DNA of 64,000 nucleotides from Adiantum capillus-veneris (lineage: Eukaryota > Streptophyta > Polypodiopsida > Polypodiales > Pteridaceae), in NCBI GenBank assembly GCA_014529385.2, contig CM043955.1:151700140-151764139 (forward strand). Direction: 5' to 3'. A model generated the notes under the pieces. The model did not search any database. It saw only the letters and a program-made list of their open reading frames with translations, and was not told where the DNA came from. Shown piece after piece: positions 1-11,393 of the stretch (position 1 is its first letter; each line of letters begins with the position of its first letter). The translations under genes were made by a program, and so were the position numbers.

Positions 1-57
1 CTGCAATCCGAGCCCGAGAACTCCATTAAATCTATCCTCAATGTTGCCTATTATTAG

Positions 58-105
<48 letters not shown>
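58..105. repeat. (GT)n followed by (TA)n microsatellite
   Basis: About 13 GT units run straight into about 11 TA units. It is a compound dinucleotide repeat with no coding content. Confidence 0.95.
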
Positions 106-1431
106 GGAGCTTGCTAACTTGAGTTTAAACTCTATTTTTAGGAGCTCCATACGAGCAAGCAAGCTCGCTTTGTTGGCTAGTGCGCTACAAACGGCGTGTT
201 GACTCGGTGGGGTCTACGGTTCAAATCATCTAAGCTAAATTGGGCAAGCTGGGCGGACTTGAGTTGTCATTAGGAAACGGTTTTTGGAGCTGGCGGGTCC
301 GCTGGAGAGCATTCACGTGCGGAGGTCTTTTTTCGGCGCCTGTCCGATAATCTGTCCTACTGTCCGCGCCTGTCGGATGCGCTGTCCGCTGCCTGAAGCT
401 GCCCTGACTGTCCGCGTGTGCCCGGATTGTCCTCGCTTGCATGAGAAGCTACTCGAATGCCCGACCCTGTAAGAGCCCCTTCCCATAGTCTAAAGCTTTA
501 AAGCTTCCCAAGCCACAAAAGGGCATTTCCAAGCAATTTAAGGGAGGGTGAAAATTCAAACCTTTATTGAGCACTCCAAGGGCTACCAAGCTTACGGCAT
601 TACGGCAAGAAGTTTATTACCAAGCTTCAAGGAGTTCTTTCGAGCATCAAAAGCAAAACAAAGAGTTATTTTTTCTATCTGTGTAGAGGGGCTTCACTGA
701 TGGTGAAGAGGAGCTTCACATTGAAGGGAAATTCCAAAGTACACATTGATCTTGTAGCCAAGCACAACAATTTCTTGCAATGTATGTAATTAGATTTGTC
801 TACATGGATGACATTATGTGCTTTTGTAAGGGGATAGACATTGTCATTGGAGAGTTTCCAAATTGCTAAAATCTCTCCATGTGTGAAGACTTTGTGACAA
901 AGTGTATGAGAAACACCGCATGCTTGGGCTTTCGGAGTATGACCAAGATGGAAAAGAAAGCATTAACTTTTTGCATAAACCCTTTTATAGGATATTTTAG
1001 CATGTTGTTGCATGTCATTATGACGCATGGAATAAAACCTGATTGCACAACAAAAAGGGGGACAGAAGCACTCGTTCGAGGGGAGGATACGAAGGCAAAG
1101 ACCATGAAGCAATTGAAAGCAATAGTAGAAGTCACGAAGGCAAGAGACCTAACAAAAGATCAACTCACATAGTAGAATACAAAGGATGAAGACGAGAGCA
1201 ACATTGTCTTTTATAAAGACCCATTTTGAAGATGCAACCTCTCTACTTGTAGGGGAGGACTTTTTTTTGTGTGGATTTTATAATCCTGTGTGGATATCAC
1301 CATCCTTTGTGGATTGTATCATCCTGTGTGGATATCACCATCCTTTGTGGATTTTGTTAGCCTGTGTGGATAGCAACTTATCATCCTGTGTGGATCATGT
1401 ATCTTCAGTATCTTGTCATAGTCCAAACCTC
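106..1431. other. No recognisable gene; possible decayed retroelement interior
   Basis: Short open frames exist, for example 879-1172 (+), but none shows a domain I know. From about 1250 to 1400 the motif GTGTGGAT recurs several times beside TATCACCATCC, which looks like decayed short-period repetition. Because the stretch ends in a polypurine tract and an LTR-like sequence, its right part may be the interior of a dead copia-type element. No gag or pol motif survives to prove that. Confidence 0.5.
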
Positions 1432-1763
1432 AAGGGGAGGATTGTAAAGTGTGAGCTTTGTCCTAAAGTGTGAGTCAAGGAGAAGAGAGTGGATTTATCC
1501 CACATAGTGTGGAGCAAAGCTGTAGAGCTACTTAAAGCTTATTTCATGAATGAATAAACACAACTCTATTTTGCACTATATGCTTGTCTATGGTGAGCTT
1601 GTGCTAAGCTAAGTCAATACTCAAGATTGTGTTTATGAGTCCAAGCTAATTCTATCTTGGAACCTAATTTACTTGAGTGATAACCTTGCTTACACACACA
1701 CTCACACATTGACGCTATGTTTCTCTTTCATCCACCATAGCTAGCACCATCCAATTCCTAACA
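1432..1763 (+). mobile_element. Orphan copia-type 3' LTR with polypurine tract
   Basis: A purine run (AAGGGGAGGAT, 1432-1442) is followed at once by a segment starting TGTAAAGTGTGAG (1443) and ending CCTAACA (1763). This is the layout of a polypurine tract and a 3' LTR with TG...CA ends, about 321 bp long. A polyadenylation-like ATGAATGAATAAA lies inside. No matching 5' LTR is present in the window and the interior to the left is not recognisable, so this is a remnant. The right boundary coincides with the start of a separate tandem repeat. The family call rests on LTR size and tract form only. Confidence 0.55.
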
Positions 1764-2565
1764 GTGTGCACGTACAAGCTTGCGAACATTATACCGTCCC
1801 CACGAAGTGTTTGCTAGGTTGTGAAAGTGTCTCAGAACTCTCTCTTGGGATAGCAGTTTTGCATACTTTGGTAACGCTCCCTTGGGTAGAAGAAGAAGAG
1901 TTGACCTCTCTTGGCTCTTTTCTCTTTGATCTCCATATGAGTACCTCTTGTGAGACACATTAGTTTTGTCTAAGATTAACCTTTGTTGCTTGCAAATAGA
2001 GGTATCTACTATCCACAGCCCCAATCTTGGACATCTCATGAAAGGCGCCCTATGATCACTCGGGAGTTGGGTTCCCTCCTTGTATTAAAGTGTGCGCGCA
2101 CAAGCTTGCGAACATTATACGGTCCCCATGAAGTGTTTGCTAGGTTGTGAAAGTGTCTTGGAACACTCTCTTGAGTGACTAGATTAACCCTTGTTGTCAC
2201 TCCCTCATGACGTAAATAGTGGTATCCAAAGCCCCAATCTTGGACGTCTCATGAAAGGCGTCCTAAGATCACTTAGTAGTTGGAGTCCCTCCTTCGTCGT
2301 ATTAAAGTATGCATGCACAAGCTTGCGAACATTATACAGTCCCCATGAAGTGTCTGCTAGGTTGTGAAAGTGTCTCGGAACTCTCTTGGGGTAGCAGTTT
2401 TGCACACTTTGGTAAGGCTCCCTTGGGTAGAAGAAGAAGAGAAAGTTCAATTGACCCATCTCTTGGCTCCCTTGGGTGGAAGAAGAAGAGAAAGTTCAAT
2501 TGACCCATCTCTTGGCTCTTTTCTCTTTGATCACCATATAAGTACCTCTTGTGAGACAAGGTATG
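1764..2565. repeat. Three diverged tandem copies of a roughly 220-330 bp unit
   Basis: Units begin near 1764, 2091 and 2307. Each opens with a GTGYRCGYRCAAGCTTGCGAACATTATAC-like stretch and shares a CCCCATGAAGTGT...GCTAGGTTGTGAAAGTGTCT core. Each of the first two closes with a CATCTCATGAAAGGCG...CCCTCCTT segment. The middle unit lacks the GAAGAAGAAGAG block found in the other two. Short open frames in the array repeat with the unit and are not convincing genes. Confidence 0.85.
2416..2513. repeat. Perfect-period 49-bp tandem duplication inside unit 3
   Basis: Segment 2416-2464 is repeated at 2465-2513 with one visible substitution (GGGTAGAAG versus GGGTGGAAG). It is nested within the larger tandem repeat and looks recent. 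Confidence 0.9.
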
Positions 2566-3651
2566 TCTAAGAGTGCCAACTTCCAAGTACTGTTTGTGGT
2601 TTATTCCATCAGTTTATTGTGTCTTTTTCTTTTTGTCTTCTACCCAGGGGTCCAATGAAAGGACAACATTGAATCAAGTGGAAATTTTTTTGAGATATAA
2701 TATTGGGTATGGCATGGGGAGTGAGGAGAGTCTGATGTGGGTTATATTTTCACATCAAGTTCATTCAAATCAGTCAACCGTAGCATATGATCTAATTATT
2801 TCAATTTGAATGTCCCTCTGTTGGCTCCCACTTCTTAAGTGGCCTTATATTGGCCCCTTCACCCTAGGTTATTTAAGTATTGCTATTTTGTTTCAAACAA
2901 GAAACATCTATATTATATCTATATATCTAAACTAACATTAATACGGCGGAAGGGGGAGCCCTTTACACGTGTCAAAATCTGTGACATGAAGGCTAAACTC
3001 CAAAACTGAGAGAAGCCCCTGTGCACGCGATAAAGAGGGAGAGACAAAGAGAGAGAGAGAGGCCGCTGAAGGCGGTCGGCCGTACTAGTCTCTTAGAAAG
3101 AGAGGGGTGGCCCTCCAGTGGCTACAAATGCTTGCAGCCACGGGCCCTTCCTCTCGTCCCTTTCTACTAATAAACGACATGTAGTCCACGTGGAGCAGCA
3201 AATTTGACGAGGTGTAGCGTGACCTAGCTCCCCTAGATGCATTGAGTCATGAGACACTCTCTTAAGGTGCGGGATGTCACCAAGCTACCTTGAGGCATGG
3301 GTTCCATCAGTGCCATGGCCCGTATTTAGCCCTCCTCCCACCTCTTTTGCTCCTTCTATCGTAGGCCCTCTCAACTTTCGCACCATCAGCAAACTCCCGG
3401 TTGGTACCTTTGCAAGGAGCTACTGACTATCACACCTCCCTCTTAGGAGCTTCTCGCTAGCTTCCCCCTCTCTTTTCCTTCTTGACCTCCCTTTCTCAGT
3501 GCACACACTTGAGCCTCCTACAGCTTCCAACTTCCACGTTGCCCAACATGGCTGCTTGCTGCCCCCTTTTAAATTCATGCTCATGAGTTAAAGGAGTTGG
3601 GATCTCAAAGATACGAGCTTGAAATGAGGAACCGAAGCAACAACCAGGGAC

Positions 3652-3653
<2 letters not shown>
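2566..3653. other. No recognisable gene
   Basis: I see no conserved domain, RNA gene or element end here. Around 3040-3062 there is a short GAGA run, and 3100-3700 is more GC-rich than its surroundings. Open frames are short and uninformative. Confidence 0.6.

Positions 3654-3705
<52 letters not shown>
3654..3705. repeat. (AG)n microsatellite
   Basis: About 26 uninterrupted AG units. Any open frame through it only encodes Arg-Glu or Leu-Ser runs. Confidence 0.97.
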
Positions 3706-3706
<1 letters not shown>

Positions 3707-3905
3707 CCTTTGCTACTAAGCACGTGTGCATGGCTCAGACATGATGGAGGATAAACAAGTGTGTGCATTGTACCTCTAGGCTTCTACATGCTTGGATCGC
3801 CTCATGGATTGTCTTAATGAGATGCGTGATAGTGGAAGCATGCATATCCGCAAGTGTGCTGAAGGTTCGATAGATGCAGGGTGTAGAGTGGCTAGTGAAG
3901 ACCTC

Positions 3906-3973
3906 GCCTATCTTTCTATGAAATTCCCGAGAATTAGAGGCCTATCTTTCTATGAAATTCCCGAGAATTAGAG
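3906..3973. repeat. 34-bp perfect tandem duplication
   Basis: Segment 3906-3939 (GCCTATC...TTAGAG) is repeated exactly at 3940-3973. It is an isolated two-copy duplication in non-coding DNA. Confidence 0.95.
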
Positions 3974-4659
3974 GCCTGACAGGGAAGGTGTGAAAATGGA
4001 TTCAAAGAACGTGGAGAAGATAGGGTTTTTCAAGAAGGATCTGTGCCATGGAGGGAAACAATTTCAAAATCCTACACTTCTAATCTGTACTCAAATTGTC
4101 AAATATTGTTTCTTCAGTAATATCTAGAAGGTCAGAAACTGTCATGTTTTTTATGGCAACCTCTTTGTGGCTAGCTTTTCAGAGATTGTACAAGAAAGTA
4201 TGGAGATGATATATGTGATAGGTAAAAGAGAAAACTCGGATGATTGGCTTAGGGCGTTGGCTTAGGGCGACCCTCGCCATCCAATCGAGCCTTGCTGTGT
4301 AAAGGACTGGACTTTTGGTAATAGTACGTTACTAGGTACTCTCAAGGCTCGGCATGAGCTTGAGGTTTGATTTGTATATTTTTTGGTGGAATTCTAATAC
4401 AATCACTCACAATTGTGAGTTTTGAAAAAAAAAGAGGAGAAGAAAATTAGGCCAATATTTATCACTTTAATTCTTTCCTTGCATTGATTGGATCTGTTTT
4501 TTCATGGACATTTCGAAATGTTATTGTTTTTTTGCATTGATTGGACTTGACTTTCCTTTCAAAAAATTGAAATGTTCTCTTGATTTTAGTTTTTCAATGG
4601 GTCCTTTCATTCCATAGAACCACATCGCTAACTCCGTTTTCCTTGGAATGCCAACTTGA
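3974..4659. other. No recognisable gene
   Basis: AT-rich DNA with a short direct repeat (TTGGCTTAGGGCG at about 4242 and 4257) and nothing else I can identify. Confidence 0.6.
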
Positions 4660-5265
4660 TTTTTTGCTTTCTAAAAGAAATCTTAGTGTTGTGTTGGGTT
4701 AGGGAGACTTTCATGATTTTCAATGCACGATGGAGACTTACTTTAAATGTTTATTTCACTTTCATTTCATATCATGACATGTCTTGACTTTTTTTGCATT
4801 CTATTGTTTTAGAATGTTAAGTGAAACTTCACTTGCATAATTCTAGTAAATTCTATGGATACACACATACACACACATATATATTAATGAGTTTTTTTAA
4901 TTTCACAGCCTCACATGGCTTGACTTTTCTTACATTCTATAACTTAATTATTAAGGAAACTCTCTTTTATTAAGCGGCCGTCCGACTGAGTTTCTTTCGC
5001 ACAAAGAAGCGAACCGGAAATACTAGCATAAATTTAAAATTTGCAGATTTTTGAATTATTTTTTCACATATTTCACCAGTTTTTCTTCCCTTTACCATGG
5101 TTTGCAACTAGGTAGTCTCCATTTTCAACCGGCTCAAGGTTAAGCCGAGGCAATCCTTTCTCGAACAATGATTCTACTTAAACTCGACCTAATGATTTTA
5201 TCACGTTCTAATTATTTTAGAAAAGCCATCATGATTCTTTCACTTGTTTTCTTTCTTTTTTGGCT
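4660..5265 (+). repeat. Dispersed repeat R1, copy A
   Basis: This segment aligns in order with 33055-33680: a TTTTCTAAAAGAA start, a TTGCATTCTATTGTTTTAGAATGTTAA block, a CA-rich patch, TTTTTATTAAGCG, CACAAAGAAGCGAA, TTTACCATGGTTT, and an end block AAACTCGACCTAATG through AGCCATCATGA to CTTTCACTTGT. A rearranged third copy lies at 34746-35375. I found no coding capacity, terminal inverted repeats or target duplication, so the class of element is unknown. Confidence 0.75.
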
Positions 5266-5433
5266 TTCTAAAACGAACATAAGAAGAGGAGAGACATGCA
5301 CAAACATTTTATGTGAAGTATTGATTGATTGAAAATTTCTTTGATCTTTTAGTTTGTAAAAGATTCCTTTTATCTAAGAGCCTCATGGTTCTATTTCATC
5401 AACACTAGTACTGTATCAAAATAGGACATATAA

Positions 5434-6290
5434 GTGTTCTTTTATGAGGATTCAAATAAAATTCCAAGCACTTCTCAAAACCAAACTTTGAAAAGTTCAA
5501 AGAGAGAGGAAATAGTATCTCTTTTCTCACCTATGATGGCACCTTTGGTGCTACCAACAAAGTATTGGCCTTCATCCAACAATTTGATGCGGCCTTTGGA
5601 TACAAGGGCTTCACGGAGTCCTCTAAGCTACGCCATGTAGCTAAGCACTTCCAAAAATCGGCTCGTCAATGGTGGGCTAGCCTGTGGCAATGGCGAAGCC
5701 CCAAAGACATGGACAACTCTACGAGTTTTCATCATGAAGCAATTCCTTGCAAGCGATGCAAAGGACAAAGTGCTCATCGAATGGCGGAGTAGAGTTTAAT
5801 GATTCTCTCTTATGAGTCTATCCACAAATATGTGGACAAGTTTTGGGATTTACATCTCAAGGCTATTGTCTTTCAAAAGATAGAATTTACTGAGCAAAAA
5901 CAACAATTATGTGCGGGATTACCTAAAGAGATGGCCGACTATGTCAACTCTCAACGGCCTGACTCTATCAGCGAAGTAATCCACCATACCATGGTTGCTT
6001 CACGCGTCAATATCCAACAAGGGGTTAAACGGAATGTGAAACCCATGGAAAATAAAGACAAAAGTGATACAAAGGGAAAAATTAATGCCCAAAATTTTTC
6101 CCACGGCCATTCCAACAACAACAACAGTAACAATCGGTCCAAGGAGAAAGAAGTTTACAAAGGTAAAAAATAAACTCTCTCCTGAAGAGCTTGAAACTTT
6201 TTGCAAGGATCACAAATGTTTTAAGTGTGGGGAGCAAGGACATGGCTATCGTTCTTGCCCCAAAAGAAATGCTCGCAATGAGACTCCTAG
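5434..6290 (+). pseudogene. gag: Gypsy-A gag with CCHC knuckle, frameshifted
   Basis: Gag-like sequence is spread over at least three frames (5434-5640, 5565-5792 and 5799-6173). It shows features typical of plant retrotransposon gag: a Phe-rich capsid segment with QQFDAAFGYKGFTESSKLRH and a nearby ARQWWASL motif, then a basic asparagine-rich linker. The zinc knuckle CFKCGEQGHGYRSC (CX2CX4HX4C) lies at about 6217-6258, in the same frame as the protease. The true start cannot be placed because the 5' end is missing. Confidence 0.75.
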
Positions 6291-7603
6291 AGCTTCCACT
6301 ATCGAAGCTTCAAAAGAGGATACTCATTGCAAAGGATCACCTCTCTCCTATGCTTGGGGAAAGGTAAGGGAGCATGTTGCCTTCATCTTGTTTGACCCTG
6401 GTTCTATTCTCAACTTCATATCAATGGAGTTGGATACCAAGTTGGGCATTCAAGATTTTGAGATGGGAGATGCTGTAACTGTCGATGCCGCTTTCAAGGG
6501 ACAGCAAGCCTCTGTTACTCCCTTGATTGGGAAGTTGAGGCTTCATGTCCAAAGATATGTCGATAAAGAAGACTTCTTTATCTCTCCCCTCCAACATGAG
6601 GATGCTATCCTAGGGGTACCATGGTTCAACCGCATGGCTGCCAGCATGAAGTTCCCTGAAAGAAGAATCTACTTCACCTACAGGGAAAAGAATATGTATA
6701 TAGATGCTAATGAGTCTGGTTGTACTATACCACTTGTAAATCCTCTCGCCCTTGATAAATCAATGAAAAGCTCAGTTTGTGCGTACATGATTTTTGTCAA
6801 AGAATCCCTAAAAGGTCCTAGTGTTTCATCAAAGGTGAATGGTAGGAATCAAGAAGAGTTAGACTTGTCTAACTTTCTAAAAGGATTCCAAGATGTGTTC
6901 ATTGATGATATCCCTATGGACTTACCTCCAAAACGAGGGGATGATGACCATCGAATTGAGCTCCTATCAGGAAGCTCACTGCCTAACAAACCTCCCTATC
7001 GAGTTTCACAAGCTCAACAAGACGAGATCATGAGGCAAGTACAAGAATTGGTAGACAAAGGATTGGTGAGGCCTAGCTCCTCTCCCTTTTTCTCTCTAGT
7101 CCTTTTAGTGAAAAAGAAAGATGGTACATACCGCATGTGTGTGGACTATCGCGCACTAAACCATATCACTATCAAAAACAGATTATCCGTACCTCGGGTA
7201 GAAGATTTTTTTGATAAGCTACAAGGCTCTACCTATTGTAGTAGGATTGACCTTAAAAGTGGCTACCATCAAATAATGATAGTGAATGAAGATATCCTAA
7301 AGACCGCGTTTCGTACAACGTTTGGCCTTTATGAATATCTAGTCATGCCTTTTGGCTTGACTGATGCACTAGCTACATTCAATCGATTAATGGAGAAATA
7401 TTTTAGACCCTACGCAAATTTACTGGAGTGTTCTTTGATGATATCATCATCTACTCCAATTCCTTGGAGGAACACAAGCAACATCTCCAAGTGATTTTCC
7501 AAGCATTAAGGGAGAATAAGCTTTTTTCAATGAAAAGAAAAGTGAAATTTTCCTTCAAGAGATTCAATACTTAGGTCATATTATCTCTCAAGATGGTATC
7601 TGT
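6291..7603 (+). pseudogene. pol: Gypsy-A protease and reverse transcriptase, frameshifted
   Basis: The frame 6064-7494 runs from the zinc knuckle into a retropepsin-like segment, FILFDPGSILNFIS (about 6385-6423). The active site reads DPG where D-S/T-G is usual. It continues into RT: the primer-grip neighbourhood with RMCVDYRALN near 7135 and RIDLKSGYHQ near 7246, which holds the first catalytic Asp, then VMPFGLTDA near 7340. The frame is lost near 7418, just before the catalytic FFDD box, which is present in another frame at about 7429. A second shift falls in a six-T run at 7522-7527. RT activity is therefore abolished unless the shifts are assembly errors. Confidence 0.85.
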
Positions 7604-8602
7604 ATGGATCCATCAGAGTTGGAGGTAATAAAAGCATGGCCTAATCCAAGGAATCTACATGAGCTAAGAAGATTTATTTGTATGTGTGCATACTATAGAC
7701 ACTTCATAGCAAAATTCTCTAAAATAGCAGGACCATTACATGACTTAACAAAGAAAAACGTTAAGTATTCATGGACTGCGGAGAAAAGTGCTTTTGACAA
7801 GCTTGAAGAGAAGCTTATCTCCCAAACAGTCCTTATGCTTCCGAATCTCTCAAAGCCATTTGAGGTCCAATGTGATGCTTGTGGTCATTGCCTTGGAGCA
7901 ATCTTGCTTCAAGAAGGGCATGCCATAGCATATGAGAGCAGAAGGCTCAACACGGATGAATGGGTCTTAGGCATTTATGAGAAAGAGCTGTTAGTTTTTC
8001 TACATGCCCTAGACACATGGAAGCACTATCTATTGGGAACTCCATTCATTTTACGAATAGACAATCAAAGTCTCAAGTACTTCATGATGCAAACAAAGCT
8101 TTCCGACAAACAAATGAGGTGGGCAAATTTTCTTTCACAATTTAATTTCCACATTACTGGTAAGCACAATCAAGTGGCTGATGCATTTTCACGACAACCA
8201 AAGGTTAATGCTGTGTCAATAGCAACTCATAATGATCTATCTTCTATTACAGATGAGTATGCTACCGACCTTGACTTTAAAGACATAATGTCAGCCCTTG
8301 TTTTGGGGAAGAAAGAGGAACCATTCACCTTGCAAGATGGTTATCTTCTCCATGGCAATAGGCTATGTGTTACCCACTCCCTTTGTGAGAAAGTCATGTA
8401 TGAATCCCATGCTCCTCCCTATGCGGGGCATAGAGGCATTCAACCTACTCTTCGAGGAGTAGAGACGTACTTTTATCGGCCTACCATGAAAGTGGACATA
8501 CAAGAGTATGTTTCAAAATGTGTGGTATGCCAAAAGACCAAGTATGATAGAGGGAAGCAACTTGGATTACTCCAACCATTGCCAATTCCTAATTCACCAT
8601 AG
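7604..8602 (+). pseudogene. pol: Gypsy-A RNase H and integrase zinc domain
   Basis: The reading frame carries the RT connection (IKAWPNPRNLHELRRFI), then RNase H with FEVQCDACGHCLGAIL (first Asp) and an FILRIDNQSL Asp, ending with QVADAFSRQP. The integrase zinc finger follows: HAPPYAGHRG supplies the His pair and CVVCQKTK the Cys pair. The frame ends at a TAG (8600-8602) immediately before the integrase core. The same frame stays open on the other side, and related elements have Trp here, so a G-to-A change is likely. Confidence 0.85.
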
Positions 8603-9283
8603 GAGAGTATATCCATGGATTTTATCTTTGGATTACCCAAATCTATCCATGGGAATATGAGAATATGGACAATAATTGATAGGTATAGCAAGCAAGCACA
8701 CTTTATCCTTGTCAAGAAGACTATTAAGGCACACCAAATGGCAACTCTCTTCATATCACAGATTTTCAAACACCATGGATTGCCAACATCCATTGTGCCA
8801 GATAGAGATCTTAGAATGACCAGTAATTTCTGGGAAGGTCTCTTTGAAAATCTAGGTACAAGATTGAATTTCTCTTCGGCCTATCACCCACAAACGGATG
8901 ACCAAAGTGAGATAGCCAATCTTACGGTTCTTGATCTATTAAAGACCTATGTTACAGAAGTAGATCAACGCTCACAATGGGAAAATTACTTATCTCTTGT
9001 AGAGTATGCGTATAATAATACTATCCATACTTCTACGGGAAAAGCACCTTTTGAAATCATAGAGGGAAGACCTAAAAGTCCCTTGCTACTTAAAGTACAT
9101 GGGAAGATCTTCAATGCTGATGAGTATAGCCGTGACCTGCAATCATCTTTTCAAAAGATTAAGGAGGATGTATCCTGCAAAAATTTAAGTAGTATGCATA
9201 CTAAGAATCATGTTTGGGATGGCAACGTCTCTCAAACACCATGTAGAATTTGTCACTCCACTTGGGAAGATGAGATGGACTAA
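8603..9283 (+). pseudogene. int: Gypsy-A integrase catalytic core
   Basis: This continues the frame after the TAG. The rve-type core shows Asp in SMDFIFGLP (codon 8618), Asp in IVPDRDLRM (codon 8801) and Glu in QTDDQSEIAN (codon 8909). The last two are 35 residues apart, the classical DX35E spacing. AYHPQTD just before the Glu is a standard gypsy motif. The C-terminus loses similarity near 9160 and ends at 9283; no chromodomain is visible. The core residues are intact although the protein as a whole is broken. Confidence 0.85.
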
Positions 9284-9451
9284 AGATCAAACATGCTTGC
9301 AGCAGCTATATCTCCCAAGCACCAAATGGATTAGTCATCCATATTGGAATGATGTCGTAGGGTAAAAAGGGATCCTCTACCCACTAATACAAATTGACTA
9401 ATGACTATGACTTTATCTCTTTTACCTCATAGTCGACGACGACTATGATTT

Positions 9452-9465
9452 CAAGAGAGAGGTAA
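9452..9465 (+). promoter_or_regulatory. Gypsy-A polypurine tract
   Basis: CAAGAGAGAGGTAA lies directly before the TG that starts the 3' LTR. This is the plus-strand primer position. Confidence 0.7.
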
Positions 9466-9714
9466 TGTTATTAAATATCTAATATCTAACCAACCCAAAT
9501 GATTCTCATATTAAACTAACAATTTAATGTGGGATAATAAACGGGAGCAAGGGTTAGAATATAGACATGTGCTTACGGATCTATCTCAACACGGGCCAAT
9601 GGTAAAGGGGCCCAAATGAAAGATGGTCTGTCAAAGAGCAAGGTTAACTAATGGAGCTTAAAAGACCTTAGGGTTACCTTAATTAAAGACCTCCAATGGT
9701 TAGTGTTAAAAGTC

Positions 9715-9880
9715 CTTTGACCTTAAGCAAGCTAGGGCTGAACCCGACCTAAACTTGTCTTTGACCTTAAGCAAGCTAGGGCTGTGCTTGAGGTGGGAAC
9801 CCCACCTAAACTTTCCTTTGAACTTAGGCAAGCTAGGGCTGAGGTTGCGGTGGGAACTCCACCTCAGGTGCTTGTCATGC
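9715..9880. repeat. Three copies of a 44-57 bp repeat in the LTR
   Basis: Units start at 9715, 9759 and 9816 with CTTTGACCTTAAGCAAGCTAG or a close variant. Copies 2 and 3 gain a GAGGTGGGAACCCCACCT palindromic insert. Confidence 0.85.
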
Positions 9881-9913
9881 TTGATGACTAAGGTACTTAA
9901 GGTACTTGTCATA

Positions 9914-10255
9914 CTTAATGAGGAAGTTGCTTGAGAAGCTTCCTATGCATGAGGGGTAAGATGCTTGAGTCAAAAAGATACCCTACACACTTAATAAGGA
10001 ATTTGCTTGAGAAGCTTCCTATGCATGGGGGGTAAGATGCTTGAGTCAAAACGAGACTCTACACACTTAATGAGGAAGTTGCTTGAGAAGCTTCCTATGC
10101 ATGGGGGGTAAGATGCTTGAGTCAAAAAGAGACCCTACACACTTAAAGAGAAAGTTGCTTGAGAAGCTTCCTATGCATGGGGGGTAAGATTCTTGAGTCA
10201 AAAAGAGACCCTACACACTTAATGAGGAAGTTGCTTGATAAGCTTCCTATACATA
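9914..10255. repeat. 76-bp tandem array, four full copies and one partial
   Basis: Unit starts at 9914, 9990, 10066, 10142 and 10218, giving an exact 76-bp period. The core is GAAGTTGCTTGAGAAGCTTC and then ATGCATGGGGGGTAAGATGC. The last copy breaks off after CTTCCTATACAT. Confidence 0.95.
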
Positions 10256-11204
10256 AAAATCCCAAAGTTAGGGGAATCTTTGACCTAACCTTCCACTCAC
10301 CCAAGGGGCACCCCTTTTCTATAAGGGCACATGTCAAACTCTCACTAAGCTTAACCACATGGTGTGCTTGAATGCTATTGGTTGGGCTAAAGAGGGGTCC
10401 ATTGAGCTTCTACTTCATCCCACAAATATCTAGATATTTTCAAGCCCTCTCTCTCTAAGGGGTAAGGAGGACACTTGTCAAAAGACTACCCATGTACTTG
10501 GCTGCATGCTCCATGTGATTGGCTAGGGGGAGAGGGGTCCAATGAGCTTGCAGCCTGTAGAAAAGTCACCACTCACCCAAAGCAAGGAGGGGGGATGCTA
10601 GGGGGATATACTCCACACACACACACACTCATTTTCAAGGGCATTCTCACTTGGTGAAAGTTGAGGAACACCACCTCCTTCTCCAAGCTTGTGAGAAGTG
10701 AGAGCCTACATCAACACTCTTAGCTGTGGAATGCAAATCCAAGCAAGATCCATGCTTCAATTTTAATCTTGCCATCTTCTCCATCTTCTCCATCTCCATT
10801 ACTATGCTAGCAAGAAGAGTAATGATAAGTGAGGAACTATTTCTTTCTCATTTAAAATGTTTCTTCTTCCTCTTCCCTACCCTCATTCCCCGCTAGCTCT
10901 CTCCACCTTTGAAGGTGTTTGAGGCCTTGAGACTGAGGCTTGGGATAGTTAATGCTTTCTACAAATTTATGTTATGCTTGTGATGCATGAAGCTTTCCAT
11001 CTTCATTGCATCACGTAGGTCACAAGGAACACAAAGATTGTATTATACCAAGTCTCTCTTGATGGGAGAACCTATAATACAAATGCCTATTGAATGAGGG
11101 ACCGGCTCCATATGAATCCGGTCCTCAACTATTGTCATGTTCTCTAAACTCTCTCTCTTGCAAAAGTATTGTTCATGCCAAGTTAACTAAGTACCATGTT
11201 TACG

Positions 11205-11390
11205 TTGCTACCATCAATTAAGTTCACCCGCTATGCTCACAAAGTAATCTCTCAAAAGTGCTTCACCGAATTTCCTAATTTTGCTACCATCAATTAAATT
11301 CACCCGCTATGCTCACAAAGTAATCTCTCAAAAGTGCTTCACCGAATTTCCTAATTTTGCTACTCTCAAAGTTCATAGGCCATTTCCATT
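11205..11390. repeat. Second 76-bp tandem duplication near the LTR end
   Basis: Segment 11205-11280 is repeated at 11281-11356, and a third partial start (TTGCTAC) follows at 11357. The sequence is unrelated to the 9914 array but has the same 76-bp period. Confidence 0.9.
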
Positions 11391-11393
11391 ACA

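Larger units (their letters stand above)
5434..11393 (+). mobile_element. Gypsy-A: 5'-truncated Ty3/gypsy retrotransposon
   Basis: Reading left to right the order is gag, CCHC zinc knuckle, aspartic protease, reverse transcriptase, RNase H, integrase, polypurine tract (9452-9465) and a 3' LTR (9466-11393). RT and RNase H before integrase is the gypsy order. No 5' LTR or primer-binding site lies upstream; the sequence before about 5430 is unrelated. Several frameshifts and a Trp-to-stop change break the proteins, so the copy is dead. A solo LTR of the same family sits in opposite orientation at 12430-30962. Confidence 0.9.
9466..11393 (+). repeat. Gypsy-A 3' LTR (about 1928 bp)
   Basis: It starts TGTTATTAAATATCTAATATC and ends GGCCATTTCCATTACA. 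Both ends match the ends of the solo LTR at 12430-30962 read on the minus strand (TGTCATAATAACTAATATC... and ...GGCCATTAAATGTTACA). That comparison fixes the boundaries. The LTR is swollen by three tandem arrays. The flank after 11393 is the remnant of another element, so no target duplication can be confirmed without a 5' LTR. Confidence 0.8.

Noticed and set aside
172..229. tRNA-like A-box and B-box (TGGCTAGTGCG and GGTTCAAATC), possible SINE head
   Set aside because: The A-box fit is poor, no cloverleaf or poly-A/T tail can be shown, and no second copy was seen.
879..1172. 97-codon plus-strand frame upstream of the orphan LTR
   Set aside because: An overlapping frame of similar length exists on the other strand and no retroelement or host motif is visible.
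9914..10255. Regular 76-bp repeats that could suggest a CRISPR array
   Set aside because: There are no unique spacers; the whole unit repeats, in an LTR of a plant retrotransposon.
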